This document shows, one piece after another, positions 23,107 to 35,406 of a stretch of 64,000 nt of DNA. The number at the start of each line of letters is the position of its first letter. Position 1 is the stretch's first letter. The notes under the pieces are model-generated. The model saw nothing but the letters and a program-made list of their open reading frames with translations. It had not been told where the DNA came from and ran no database searches. Both the position numbers and the translations under genes were made by a program. The DNA is from Pinus tabuliformis (taxonomy: Eukaryota; Streptophyta; Pinopsida; Pinales; Pinaceae). The stretch lies in the NCBI GenBank assembly GCA_031772625.1, contig CM062820.1, forward strand, positions 93,088,421 to 93,152,420. Direction: 5' to 3'.

Positions 23107-24100
23107 TGGGGGAAGAAAAGAAAGATGAGGTAACAAGAGATGCTATCAAAATGTTTCTCGAGGAGGTCCTCGAGAAGTAAAGGAACGTGATGATGGATAA
23201 CTTTGCCCAGATCCTTCAACGATTGCCCATCTGCGGCACATCCACATCAAACAGTCACTCTGGAGGCTCCACACCTTTTAAGGTAAAAGTAAACTTTGAC
23301 ATTACCATATTTGAGGGCCAAATAGATTCAGATGTAGTAGATAAATGGTTGAACCTACTAGAAGGATATTTTTCTGTTCATGATTTTTCCCGCTGAGAAA
23401 AGATTACTTTTGCTCTTCTCAAAGCTGCGCCCCCCATATCAAGGATTGGTGGGAAACCTATTGTGATTAGAAGGATGAAAGTACAACCTCACTATTTTCA
23501 TCCGCTCCCACTTGGAATTCATTTTAGGATGCCATCAAGGAGCAGTAATACCCTGTCGGGAGCTACGAGGACAAATACATAAAGTGGACCAGGTTGCGGT
23601 AGGGAAGGGACCAAGATGTGCCGTAGTTTACCAATGTTTTTCATACCCTTCACACCAAGTTGGGTATCAAGGATTCTCAGAAACATTTAGCACTCAATTA
23701 CCACAGTTGCCTACATAGACACATCTAGGACAAGATGGAGTTCCTGGACATCTCCTCGCTTGGTATGGCGTATCGATACGCCGTCAAGATTGAGCAAAAG
23801 TTTAAACAGAAGAAGCAAGACTTTGGATTTATGAATCTGAAGCAAGGGAAAGGTGCCCCCAAACCACAGAACAAAGGATAAAGCCAAGGCAGGATGACCC
23901 AGGACAAACCACCAAGGCCATAACCAAAGGACAACACTGCGAATCCAAAGAAGGACATGGGGAAGTGGTGTGAGTTCCATAAGAGCTCCACCCACAACAC
24001 AAGTGAGTGTCAGGCCAAGTAGTCAGTGGTGGCCAAACTAAAGGCTTCAGAATTAGATGCCTATTCTGACTCTGAGTCAGAGCCCGACAAGGTGAATGAC
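23107..24100 (+). pseudogene. Gypsy B gag, frameshifted
   Basis: It starts MGEEKKDEVTRD at 23107, parallel to gypsy A. A stop near 23178 precedes MMDNFAQILQRLPICGTS, and NFDITIFEGQIDSDVVDKWL follows to 23394. The zinc-like WCEFHKSSTHNTSEC region is near 23968-24012. Multiple stops and frame changes mean it is inactive. Confidence 0.8.
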
Positions 24101-24159
24101 AAAGGGAAGCATATTATTGATGTGGAGCCCAACACCACTGTCACCACCATAAAGATCTA

Positions 24160-27100
24160 GAAGGAGGTACCCGAAGATCCAGAGGAGGAGGAGCATTTCT
24201 TCCACTCCCAGATGTGGGTAAAGGGTTCCCCGCTACAGTTCATTTTCGACAGTGGGACCCAAAAGAACCTCATTGTAGCAGAAGTCATGAAGTGATTGGG
24301 CTTACTAACCACAACACAACCACAACCATACACCATCAGGTGGCTTCACCAAGGACGAGATCTTCTCATGAGCCAGCAATGTCGCCTTCCATACAGAATC
24401 AAGCCCTTCACGGATGAGGTATTATGTGACATTTCTCCCATTGATGTTTGTGATGTATTATTATGCCAACCATACTTGTGGAAGCGACATGATGTGTATG
24501 AGTTAAGGCCTCACACTATTATTGTTACATTGGGAAATAATTTGTACAAGATACCAGAGGGAGCACTGCCTACCGCCATCTCTTTGATTACAGCAAAATA
24601 ATGCAGTAAGCTCATTTCAAAAACCGGGAAATTTGTTTTCCTAATGATACGCCCTCAAGGAAAGAATAATACGGTGGCCACAACCTCCAGACAGGGCCCC
24701 TCCGCACGACAACAATAAATGGACAAGGTCGTGGAGGAGTACAAGGACATCTTCACCTCCCTAGTAGGGGTGCCTCTACACTGTTTGGTCAAGCACTCCA
24801 TCGATCTGACCTCGAGTGCACCGTTACCCAATGGACCAATATATCGGTGCTTTGTTCTAGAGAACGATGAAATCAAGAGGCAAATTTAGGAGCTGTTGCA
24901 GAAAGGTCACATTCGGCCGAGTTCATCACCTTGTGAGAGCCCGATCATGTTGGTACAGAAGAAGGATGGGACTTGGAGACTCTGTATTGACTATCAGGCA
25001 CTGAACAAGATCACTGTTCGAAAAGGCACTCGATCTCGTGGATTGATGACCTTCTAGACCAACTCAAGGGGGAAAAATATTTCAACAAGATTGGCTTGAA
25101 GGCTGTATATCACCAGGTACCAATCGAATCCTCCGATGTGTGGAACATTGCCTTCAAAGCCAAGGAGGGCCTTTTCGAATGGTTGGTTATGCCTTTCGGG
25201 TTGACGAATGATCCTGCAATCTTCATGAGGCTTATGGATGACATCTTGTGGCCATTCACCAACTCATTTGTAGTGGTATACTTGGATGACATCCTGATCT
25301 TCAGCTAGAGTTGGGAAGAGCACCTCCACCACATCCGACAGGTTCTCAAAACACTGCAGTAACAAAAGCTGTGTGCCAATTTAGAGAAATGCACTTTTTG
25401 CATGACCTAGATTCAGTACCTGGGATACATTATTGATGAACGGGGGGTGCATGTAGATCTAGCCAAGATCAAACTCATTTGGGATTGGCCAGCCCCAACC
25501 ACTATGACGGAGCTTTGCAGCTTTCTGGGTCTTGCCAATTTCTACTGCAAGTTTGTGTTGGGGTTCTCTCATATCACTTGGCCCTTGAGTCAAGTCACCA
25601 AAGGAGGAGTGAAAGAAAAATTATTTTGGTCTGAATCTCAATAAAAGGCATTCACAGAGTTGAAACATCGCCTCTGCTCTGCACCAGTTCTCACATTACT
25701 AGACTTACAACAACCATTTGAGATCGAGACGGATGCCTCTGACTATGCTATTGCGGTAGTCCTTACTCAACAAGGGAATCCAGTGGCATATCATAGTGAG
25801 ACAGTTTCAGACACAGTTCTGAAGTATCCCACTTATGACAGAGAGATGTATTCCATTGTGAAAGCGTGCCAACAATGGAAGCATTACATTTTAGGGAAGG
25901 AAACGGTCATCCATGCAGACCACTGACCCCTGCAGTTCATACATACGCAAGGGAAGTTGAAAAATGATCGCCATCAGAAGTGCTTCACATACATGCAACA
26001 ATTACATTTGAATATCAAGTACAAGAAGGGCAACACAAATAATGTTGCAGACTACGTCAGATGACCACCGATCATGGTTTTAACCACCGTGCTCAACTCT
26101 TGTGGGAACGAGACTTCTGATTGGCCACTTCTCTACAAAAATGACCTAGAAATCGGCCACACATACCATACGCTCTTGGAGGGTCAACAAGTTCCATATT
26201 TTCACCTCTAAGATGCTTTGTTATGCCACATGGGACACCTTTGTGTTCCTTCAAGCGAGCATGCGAAGATGATTTGGGAAGCACACTACAGTTGGGCCAC
26301 TGGGAATTTTGGGGTCGAGAAAACAATGGCAGTACTGTAGAAGTATTTCTATTGGCCGAATCTTCAACAGGATATCGGGAATTAAATTAGATCCTATACT
26401 GCCTGTGTCGTTTCCAAACCGATCATCAAGAAGCAAGGTCTCTATACTTTGTTGCCTACCCCTAGTTGACCTTGGGAATCCATCTCCATGGATTACATGT
26501 TAGGCCTTCCTTCTACTAAGCATGGCAATGATTGTGTTTTTGTGGTCTTGGATAGATTCTCGTAGATGGCCATTATGGCGGCTTGAAAGAAGAGTATCAC
26601 AGTAGAAGCCACTGCTAAACTCTTCTTTGAATGGGTGTGGGTACACTTTAGGATCCCATAGCCTATCATCTCAGATTGGGATAGTAGGTTCCTCAATACA
26701 TTTTGGTACAGTCTCTGGTCGATGCTAGATACTAAGCTCACTAAGTCCACAACTTTCCATCCTCAAGCTGATGACCAGAAAAAGGTCATAAACAAGATGA
26801 TCGTACACATTCTGTGCATGTACAACTGAAAGCATCCACGTACATGGGATGAGAGCCTCCCCTATGTCCAGCATAGCTACAACCGGGCTCTCCACAACTC
26901 GACTCACCACAACCCTTTTTAAGTGGGCTTAGGATTCTAGCCACTATGTCCCATTGATGTGGCCATACCATTTGCAGCGACTCAGGTAGATTCAGCTCAT
27001 GTCCAGTTCGAAGCTGACAAGGAAAATAACTTCGTTGAGCACATTCAACACATCTTCCAACAGGTCCATGACATATTGGACAAAGCCAATGCTAAGTAAA

Positions 27101-27591
27101 AGCAACGACATGATCAACATCGGGTGCCACACAAGTTCCATGTGGGTGACAAAGTTTGGCTACATTTGCAGAAGGAGCACCTCGCTAGGCCCCATTGCAA
27201 GATTCACCTGCTTCGATATGGGCCATACACCATCACCAAGGCCGTGGGAGATAATTCTTTTGAGCTCAACATTCCCCCATTCCTTGGCCTGCACCCAGTG
27301 TTCAATGTGGATCACCTTCAACCATACTTTCCACCATTAATGGTCACATTCGACATTGCAGAACAACTCACACCAACAGAGTTAAATCTAGACTGCATGG
27401 AACAAGATACAACTAATCGGATCATGGACACACAGATCAAGAACACTCGCCGACAGAAGCTCCAACTGTATCTAGTTTTCAAAGTTGGCTAGCTCCTGCA
27501 CCAAGGAAAATGGCTCTCTAGGGACCAAGTTCAATAGAAGTTTCCCCATCTCATGGAGGAACTCAACGCAATGGAGCCCATTGCTTCCTAA
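24160..27591 (+). pseudogene. Gypsy B pol with chromodomain-like C-terminus
   Basis: Protease: 24210-24600, with DSG intact (LQFIFDSGTQKN) but a stop soon after. RT: 24900-25310, with PSDVWNIAFKAKEGLFEW homologous to copy A and the YLDD box near 25278. RNase H: 25660-25926, with EIETDASDYAIAVVL and DREMYSIVKAC. Integrase: 26260-27100, heavily broken. The C-terminus, 27124-27492, is open and has VGDKVWLHLQKEHL and RYGPYTITKAVGDN. After it, MDTQIKNTRRQKLQLYLV and KFPHLMEELNA resemble a chromodomain, which in chromoviruses directs insertion to particular chromatin. Ends at TAA 27589-27591. Confidence 0.87.
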
Positions 27592-27602
27592 GGGGGGAGG
27601 AA

Positions 27603-28053
27603 TGATCCAGGTGGATATTGGTGGCCACCCACCTATTCCACGTGGACCCCCATCATTGTTTCTTTCATTTTTTTAGTTTCCTTAATTGTAGCACAGTTTA
27701 CTATTTTTGGCAGTTTTTTGGGTCCTGAACTTTCAGAGCCATTTTGAGGCCCTAAACGATGTTTTTTTGGAAATCTTGCTGTGAGCATTCTAATTGAAAT
27801 CATGTTTTCAGTTTTATTCATCAGAGATATATTTCTAATGAGGTATCATGCATGTCAAACATAGATAATATGACCAAGCTACGACCCGGGGAAGTTGGCT
27901 GCCCAACTAACCCCAACGGGGCCCATAAACTCTTGGTGTTACATCTCCTCAGGTTAGGGTTTTGGTTGTTTATGTTTTCTCCTATTGTTCAATAATAAAA
28001 AGGCCCTTCAGCCTCATTGTAACTCATTTTAGAGGCATGTAGCTGCCACATCT
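27603..28053 (+). repeat. Gypsy B 3' LTR, first part
   Basis: It starts TGATCCAGGTGG after the polypurine tract and is closer to the middle LTR than to the first LTR. It is cut at 28053 by the copia insertion, whose target duplication CATCT is 28049-28053. Confidence 0.9.
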
Positions 28054-29164
28054 TGTTGAGTATGCAACAAGATGATGGAGCTTAGTGGAAAGAAGTCGCC
28101 TTCACTAAGTGGTCCCGCAGGCTATTTTTGGCGCAAAGTCTAATTTTAGACATATGGATCATGGTCTATGAGTTGCAGGATGCTATTTGTGGATGATTGG
28201 TCATGTTGGTAAAAATAGATGGACTTTTATTTTTAGACATATGGGCGGTTTCTATTTTTAGACTGCCAGGCTAAAAATATAACAGTCGAATATTATTAGC
28301 TCATAATAATATTTGGACTATAAACATTATCTTATCCTCTTGGAGCACTTCAATTTGAGCTACAGATGTGGCACATGTAGCTGTCAGAAGGAAATACATT
28401 TTTCTTATGGGTCAGTTGAGCTATTGCATGGTGGACTTCAGTTAGAACTCATGTGGTTGAGTTTGGTGGAGTTGATTGTGGAGTTGATGGAGTTGTGTTC
28501 AGTTTGACTTGGTTAAACTAGTTGTATTTAGTCTAACTGCAGAATACACTAGTGATGAGTGATGTGAATTAATTGTTAATTAATTCACTAATTATTAACT
28601 CATAAAGCAACTAAATAATACATCAGTTAACTCAGTGCATGGATAGTTCAGTGGAGACAGGTGTTAGAGGTTGAGATTGCTATCAGTTATGACTATAGTT
28701 GTGCATGAGATCTTGCACAATCAATGACATTGAGTAATGCCAATGAGGATTGCGTGGTTCAGCCAAGGAAATATGAGTTTGCTTCAGCCATTCATCATTA
28801 TTCTCTTGCAGGATTGCGTAGTGGAGGCAGGCAAACAATGGAGGAGATTTGAGGCATCAGATCTGAGCTAGTTTGTGTGTAACAGGTGGAGATAGTACTG
28901 AGTACTTGTGAGGAGTATTGTACTATGTATTGTTACACGTTCTCAATCATTATAATATATAGATAGTGTGGGTTTTTCAGCGGTATGCTTTCCCCGGGTT
29001 ACATACTGTGTTAATGTGCGCATGCGATTGATGTTTCATTGTTTTTAATGCTGCTAAATTGATGATCAACGTAGAGGAGGTTATGTATTATGCATGTATT
29101 CCGCAATAGTGTATAATCGGGATAATATCTATGTATAAGTGTCATATTATTCAAAATTTCTACA
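28054..29164 (+). repeat. Copia-2 5' LTR (1111 bp)
   Basis: It starts TGTTGAGTATGC and ends CAAAATTTCTACA, directly before the primer site. It is 13 bp longer than the 3' copy, mainly because of one extra 12-bp GTTGATTGTGGA-type unit near 28470. Confidence 0.93.
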
Positions 29165-29176
29165 TGGTATCAGAGC
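29165..29176 (+). promoter_or_regulatory. Copia-2 primer-binding site (tRNA-Met)
   Basis: TGGTATCAGAGC, a perfect plant initiator tRNA-Met site, begins at the base after the LTR. Confidence 0.95.
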
Positions 29177-29423
29177 AGTTGATCATCAGATCTATTATTC
29201 AAAAAGTGTTTACATTTTATTTCTTTAGGCAGAGTCTGTAATCGGGCTAGGTAGCCTCTGGATTCATCCTTCCTTTGGAAGGTGAGATATTTGGTAAAAG
29301 CCCATACAGTCAATCTCTGTATGAGAAATACTTTGTTCTCACGAATTTTAGATCAGAGGCGGTTGATTTTTGAGCTGGTGGAATTCGAATTTGCAGCAGT
29401 GTTTTCTTGGTGTCAAAGTTGCA

Positions 29424-30179
29424 ATGTCTTTCAACGGATTGCGATTGGAGTATGCTCTTGAGGGCAGCTCGAATTATATTGCATGGAAAGACAGGATGGA
29501 GGCGGTGTTAGATGATAATGGGCTGAAGGAGTTCATAGAGGCTGAGGTCCCAAAGCCTACTGATACTACGCAAGTTGATGCTTGGCAAAAGAAGACAGCA
29601 AAGTGTCGAAGGATTCTGTTGGAGGGCGTGAAGGATCACATTGTGTCTAGCCTGCATGGAAAGGCTTCTCCATACTTGATGTGGAAAGCGTTGACAGATC
29701 TATTCCAAAGCAAGAGCGACCAGAGGAAGTTGGCGCTCAAGGATAAACTCAGAAACATTAAGTGCGAGAAGGGAGACAATATGCCCAAGTATCTCACGAA
29801 GTTCACTCAGTGCAGGGATGAGCTGGGAAGTGTGGGGGTGACTGTCGATGATGAGGACTTGGTGAGCTTGGCTCTCCTTGGTCTTCCGAAGAGTTGGCAT
29901 TCCTATCAGGACTCTGTCAATGGTCGGGAGAAATTGCCAGGATGGGAGAGACTTTGGTCAGATCTTGTGCAGGAGGAGATCAGGCGGAATACCAGGGACA
30001 GATCTTCATCAAAGGCACCTGATGAAGAAAATTGCGCTTTGGCTGCCAAAGCAAATAAGGGGAAGAAAAAGAAAGCTTCTCATTCCGGTGCGAAAGGCAA
30101 GAAGCAAGACATGTCCAAGGTGAAGTGCTTTCACTGTCACCAGCACGGACACTATGCCACAAATTGTCCTAAGAATTAG
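29424..30179 (+). CDS. Copia Gag nucleocapsid protein, intact ORF
   Basis: A 251-residue Gag. ATG 29424 (MSFNGLRLEYALEGSSNY) is preferred over the in-frame ATG at 29370, because family members start with this tryptophan-poor segment just before the W-K-D block (YIAWKDRMEAVL). The Gag core spans about residues 10-200 (LMWKALTDLFQS, LRNIKCEKGDNMPKYL, LPGWERLWSDL). A lysine-rich linker and one perfect CCHC knuckle (CFHCHQHGHYATNC, C-x2-C-x4-H-x4-C) sit at the C-terminus. The TAG at 30177 replaces the readthrough into protease expected in this family, so it may be a premature stop. Confidence 0.85.
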   Translation: MSFNGLRLEYALEGSSNYIAWKDRMEAVLDDNGLKEFIEAEVPKPTDTTQVDAWQKKTAKCRRILLEGVKDHIVSSLHGKASPYLMWKALTDLFQSKSDQRKLALKDKLRNIKCEKGDNMPKYLTKFTQCRDELGSVGVTVDDEDLVSLALLGLPKSWHSYQDSVNGREKLPGWERLWSDLVQEEIRRNTRDRSSSKAPDEENCALAAKANKGKKKKASHSGAKGKKQDMSKVKCFHCHQHGHYATNCPKN

Positions 30180-32160
30180 AAGAATAAGCAAGCTGCTGGA
30201 TCTGAAGCAGGAGAGGCCTTAGCCTCATAGTTTGAGCTTGATTTTTCATTGATCGCATGCTTGGTATCAAGTGTGATGGGATCGGTATGGTTCTTAGACA
30301 GTGGTGCGTCCTTTCACACGATAGGAGATTGAGATTTGTTTTCTGATTTGGAGGAGAAAGATCTTGGAGTGCACATCGAGATGGGCGATGATGGTAGATA
30401 CAGTGCGACCGGTATCGGTACCATTTCCTTTGAGAGGGAGTCTGGTAAATCCTTCGTATTGAAGGAAGTGATGCATGTTCCAGGATTGAAGAAGAATCTT
30501 ATCTCTATGGCGATGTTAGAAGACAAGGGATATGATGTTGTTTTCAGCGAGGGAAAGGATTTCCTGCGCAGTAAGACAACTGGAGAAATCCGGAAGATAG
30601 GGGTTTGAGTCAGGAACCTTTATCAGTTGCATGTAGATGGCTGCGCAGCAATGGCATGAAAGGCAGAAGGATTGGAGAGCCGGGATGATGGCGAGCTGTG
30701 GCACAGGAGATTGGGTCACCTTCACCATGGAGCCTTGAAGATATTGCAACAGATCACTACTGGGCTTCCTAAAGGCACTCTTGCACAGTCAGATCAGTGC
30801 AAGGGGTGTACTTGGGAAAATTTGTGAAAGCCACCTTTCACGAGAAGGATAGTTGTGCCACGACAATCCTTGAGAGAATTCACACAGACGTGTGTGGACC
30901 TTTCACAGTAGCTTCGACAACAAAGCACAGGTATTATGTGATCTTTGTTGATGATTTCTCTCGAAAGTGCTGGATCTTCTTCATGCAGAAGAAGAGCGAG
31001 ACATACTCAAAGTTCTGTGAGTTCAAAGCACTGGTCGAGAAGGAGTCGGGGAAGAAGGTGAAGGCTCTTAGGAGCGACAATGGTGGTGAATACATCTCTG
31101 GTGAGTTCAAGGATTTATGCAGTGCAAAAGGGATTCGAAGAGAGCTCATAGCTCCCCATAACCCACATCAGAACGGGGTTGCTTAGCGGAAGAACAGAAC
31201 GATCGTGGGTGCTGCACGGGTGATGTTGCATGTTTAGGGCATACCCTTTCACTTGTGGGCAGAAGCATGCAATACAACAGTATATGTGCAGAACCGTTGT
31301 CCTCACAGGATACTTGGCATGAGTACACCCGAGGAGGCTTATTCTGGTAAGAGGCCTGATATTTCTCATTTGAGGATTTTTGGTTCTAACGTTTACATGC
31401 ATGTGACGAAGGATGCCAGGAAGAAGCTGGAGCCAACCGCAGAGGTTGGGATATTTGTGGGGTACAATGAAACGCCCCACAACTATCGTGTGTATTTTCT
31501 AGACAGTGGCAAGACTGTTGTGCGACAGGATATAAAATTTCAGGAGGAGAAAGCCATGAAGTGTTCGCTTGAGAGGGAGCCACACTTGCATGCAGATGAT
31601 GAGATATTAGTTCCTAAGGATGAGCTTCAGGATGTGGATCAGCCACAGGACGAAGTTCATGGAGTGGAAGAGACCACTCATGCAGCGCCAACCATCAGAG
31701 GGCGAAAACGCTTGACAGAAGCTGAGCGACTGGCTCAAGATGCAGAGAAGGTTGTAGGACCACCTACAACTCAACGTAGACAGAGACAGTCACCTGATCG
31801 GTACACTAGATACATGGCTCTTGTGAGCAAATGTGTTGTGACTAAGCCATCCTCTTTCGAGGAAGCTGTGGAGGATCCCACATGGGTAGATTCCATGGTG
31901 GAAGAGTATGATTCAATTGTCAGAAACAGTGCATGGGAGATTGTCCCAAGACCGGAAGGGAAATCAGTGGTGGGTTCGAGATGGATCTACAAAGTTAAGC
32001 AGGCAGCTGACGCGAGTGTGGAGAAGTGCAAGGCAAGATTTGTCGCCCAAGGCTTTTCACAGATAGAGGGGATCGATTATGAGGAGACCTTTGCACCTGT
32101 CGCAAGGTATTCTTCCACACGGACGATTCTTGCTCTCTCAGTGCAGATGGGGTGGCACAT
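30180..32160 (+). pseudogene. Copia-2 pol, 5' part: protease, integrase, start of RT
   Basis: The protease active site is intact at 30288-30318 (VWFLDSGASFHT), but stops lie at 30228, 30328 and 30606. The pre-integrase zinc region is at 30700-30800 (LWHRRLGHLHHGALKIL). Integrase 30797-31330 has the first two catalytic Asp (IHTDVCGPF, LRSDNGGEY). The catalytic Glu codon is a stop at 31184-31186 (NGVA-stop-RKNRT). From 31253 the frame is open again for over 300 codons, through a linker and the RT beginning (SRWIYKVKQAADA, ARFVAQGFSQIEGIDYEETF), until the inserted LTR at 32161. Confidence 0.9.
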
Positions 32161-33225
32161 TGTTGTAGGGAAAAGTATCTGACTCGGATGACCCTAACCC
32201 ACTCTAAGGGTGACAGTTCCTTAGCAACAACTGTAAAACAAACTACTGAAGGTTTACTTCTTTATGAAAGCAAAAGAGGATGGAGAAAGCACTAACCGTT
32301 GCCTTGCGCTTAATGTCGAATCCAAACTCTCCTCTTTGGCCACTTTCTCCTAGCTCTTTGTCCTTCTGCTCGCCCAGCTGCAATGAGATCCTGCACAATG
32401 ACAAAGAAGGAAACTACAAGAGGCATGCAATCATAACTGGTTCATGGATTAGTGTAAACCAAACATGCAATCATCACAATACATAATTGAAACAAGAGCA
32501 CATAGAAGAACCTCAATAGCTTTTATTAATGAAGAAATAAAGGTTCTGAGAGGATTACAACCATTGCAGGCTCCAACCCAGCAACACCTCCCAGCAGAAA
32601 GAATTGCTCTTCTTCACCTCTCTCAAACAATCACCCAATAACTCAAGAATGAAACCAACAGCATATCATTACTTTGCACAAAATTCCAGCCTCCTGAGCT
32701 CATAGGAGAGAGCTCAATATATAGATGAATTGAGAAAGGATGAGTCAGCTTGCAACTGATGTGTAGCTGCCTTGTGTCCTCTCTCTCTTCAGTTAATCTT
32801 CAGTTGATCTTCAGTTCTTGAGTCCACTTGGTGAACCTTGCTTCCACTTGGAGAAACAAAGCCTCTGACTCATCACAAGGCGAAATACCTGACCCAAGTG
32901 TCATTTTTGGAAGATTCCAAAGCAATGACTCACTGTGCCACATGTCCAAACTTGCCCAACGCAGGTGGGCTTTGTTCTACCTGCTTTGCAACGCAGGTAC
33001 ACCATGGAGCAGTTGTGTTTCAGCGCAGAAGCCTAGTGGAGCACCTGCTTTGATTTCAGGATTGCTTGTTTTTGAGTGTTTTCAGGTGGAGAACTGATCT
33101 GAGAGCTGTTGGTTTGCTGACCTTGTTCCTCTAGGGGTAGGAACATCATGTTTAGGGAACTTTGGATCCCTAGGATTATTGACAATTCATGCTTGTTGCT
33201 GTAAGGCACAAAATTGTCTATAACA
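32161..33225 (-). repeat. 3' LTR (element orientation) of the gag-protease element
   Basis: 1065 bp, the same length as the right copy. The substitutions noticed between the two lie near 32180, 32342, 32346, 32661 and 32952. The short ORFs inside it have no protein character. Confidence 0.95.
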
Positions 33226-34390
33226 GATGCCCCCTAAAGTATGAGGTCGTTTATCGGGTGAAATGCTTTATTGAGAGGATCCGAAGTTCATTCAATCTGC
33301 TGAGAAGTGTCCTGTAATAAGATACAATACAATACATTATTTTTCATACATTTTTCATGATCTAGCTGAGGCGGGCATTCCCATGCTCAGCTTTATAAAT
33401 ACATTTTGGTACATAGAACAGACGATCGTCTGATGCTAGACTGATAATTCTCTGCCGAATTTATCATCCTTTGAAAAGGATGATCATCTGTTGCAATGAT
33501 GTACATATCAAATGTCTTTATGTCCTGAATATATATCGCAGCCCGGATGGATGAAACTAGATCCGGGGTCTTCAGTCTCTTCCGATCTTCACTCGATGTA
33601 CAAGTCGATCCATGTGAGAATTTCTTGAAGTCGAACATGGAAAGACATCGCTTGATTACCGGTCAATGATGTAAACCGTTAACAAGCGCGAGAGGAATCA
33701 CCGATAAGGATGATGACCCTCAAGGTACGGCAGTACAATCTACATGGTGGGAATAAAGGACTTGGCGTCGACCACCATGCAAAATCTTCTGGTCGAAGGT
33801 CATTGATGTATACCTGTCGCCGGAAGTGAGAAACTTGCCATTGAGGTATGCAAGCTTCAAAGTACTGAGGGGGGTGTTCCTAGATCAACTCCTTGGATAA
33901 TGAGCTAATGTCGACAAGGAGCGGTCCGTCAAAGGAGGGCCTTAATGAATCCCACATCAGTGACACGGAACGGAGCTAGTGATTATGATGAGGTGAAAAC
34001 AAACTGTGATGTATGATTCAGGGTGGCGGTCATGAAGTGGATGAAGGATAATGTATGGCAGTGGGTGGAACACGGTTGACTCTTTACAGAACCACATCTC
34101 TTGAACATATAACGACACTGATGTGATGGATTGGTAGCATTACCCCAATTGTGGACGGTGTGGCGAGGACCATGGTTCTGCGACCGGTGAATGAAACAAC
34201 CCAACCCGATGCGGTACGGAGGACAAAGTGTCATGTTCAAGAGCGACTTGCTACCATTAATATTGTGAGGTTCTCCCAATTTTTCCCCAGTCATTGCTGA
34301 CCAGTACCTCTTTATTTTTGTCAAGCTTGAGGAGGATAACATATGCTTGTTCTATAACCTGCCCTTCAGGCAAGCCCATCGCTATGTTTT
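33226..34390 (-). other. 3' non-coding interior of the gag-protease element
   Basis: There is no protein-like frame on either strand and no RT or integrase motif. The start (GATGCCCCCTAAAGT on the plus strand) would place a purine-rich AGGGGGC on the minus strand next to the LTR, a plausible polypurine tract. Confidence 0.5.
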
Positions 34391-35183
34391 AACGAGCCTA
34401 GCGATAGGGAAACTCGTTCTCGTCTAAAGACAAGTTTGTCGCTATTTAATCATTTTAACGAGTCTAACGACAAAGAAAACTCGGTCCTTTTCATTTTTAG
34501 AGAGTCTGAAAAGGTACGAAAAGTTAACTCCAAAATTCCTTTTTCGTCATCTAATCCCTTAAGTCCGAAAAAGTTTAAAACAATACAGAAGGGATGAATT
34601 TTCGGTTGCTTTAACGAGCCGAACAAACAAGCGCTCGATCTTTTTGTGCAATAATCCCTCAGGTCCAAAAAGATTAAAATCTAGAGGAGGGATAGCTTTC
34701 CGGTTGCTTTAACGAGCTGGAAGGCCAAAACTCGGCAAACTTTTCATATTTTACGAGTCAGTGAAAAGAGCTCAAAGAAGACTCGTCTTTTGAGGAACGA
34801 GTGATGAACAGGGATAGCAGCAGATTCCAGGTACAGGTTGGAATTCTCCAATCACGGCAGTGTCACAAGGATGGCTAAGTGAAATCACTCTTCGCAGCTG
34901 TTCCTCAAAATGGGTAAACAAACATATGGAGGTGAACGATTGGCCAAATGAAAAGATGGAGGTGATGGCATATAAACACGACCAAGGGCTTTTAATATGG
35001 CTTTCAAAGGTTACATTTCTCGAGGTTGTTTACCGGTTCATTTTTTATGCATGAGCTTGAACTGCTAGGGAAAGATTGCTCACATTCTACGTTTATTTTT
35101 TAACGAGCATGAACTTCTGCACAAAAACTGCTCGATTCTTGTGTTTATTTTTTAACGAGCATGAACACCGCTAAAACTGCTCG
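34391..35183 (-). repeat. Array of short stem-loops with TTTTAACGAG-type units
   Basis: A run of short inverted repeats, most preceded by TTTTAA or TTTAA. Stems (left arm/right arm): 34391-34396/34413-34418 AACGAG/CTCGTT; 34459-34463/34479-34483 CGAGT/ACTCG; 34615-34619/34633-34637 CGAGC/GCTCG; 34713-34716/34731-34734 CGAG/CTCG; 34753-34758/34781-34786 ACGAGT/ACTCGT; 35052-35056/35078-35082 TGAGC/GCTCA; 35104-35108/35130-35134 and 35156-35160/35179-35183 CGAGC/GCTCG. Two longer stems exactly 100 bp apart are ATCCCTT/AAGGGAT (34554-34560/34589-34595) and ATCCCTC/GAGGGAT (34654-34660/34687-34693). Paired arms change together between copies. More diverged units continue to about 35395, and similar ones lie upstream of gag at 38392-38464 and 38785-38800. 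Confidence 0.65.
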
Positions 35184-35406
35184 AAGATAAGTTTGCATGC
35201 CCCCAGCATAATAATGCAAATCGAGGTGTATGCCCCCCAAGCTTCATTGCATCCAACTCGGTGGCTGGAATGAAGGTTTACCTCGGGGATTTGTTTCATT
35301 TTTTTTTTAATGAGGTTGACACAAGATAGGAACTATCCTCGACTCCTTGTTTCATTTTTTAACAAGGTTGACACGAGATAAGAACCGTCCTCGGAGCCCA
35401 CTGTAT

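Noticed and set aside
32828..33097. Open frames of 89 and 71 codons repeated at 40665-40934
   Set aside because: They are duplicated only because they lie in the two LTRs of the same element. There is no domain and no reason to think the LTR is coding on the plus strand.
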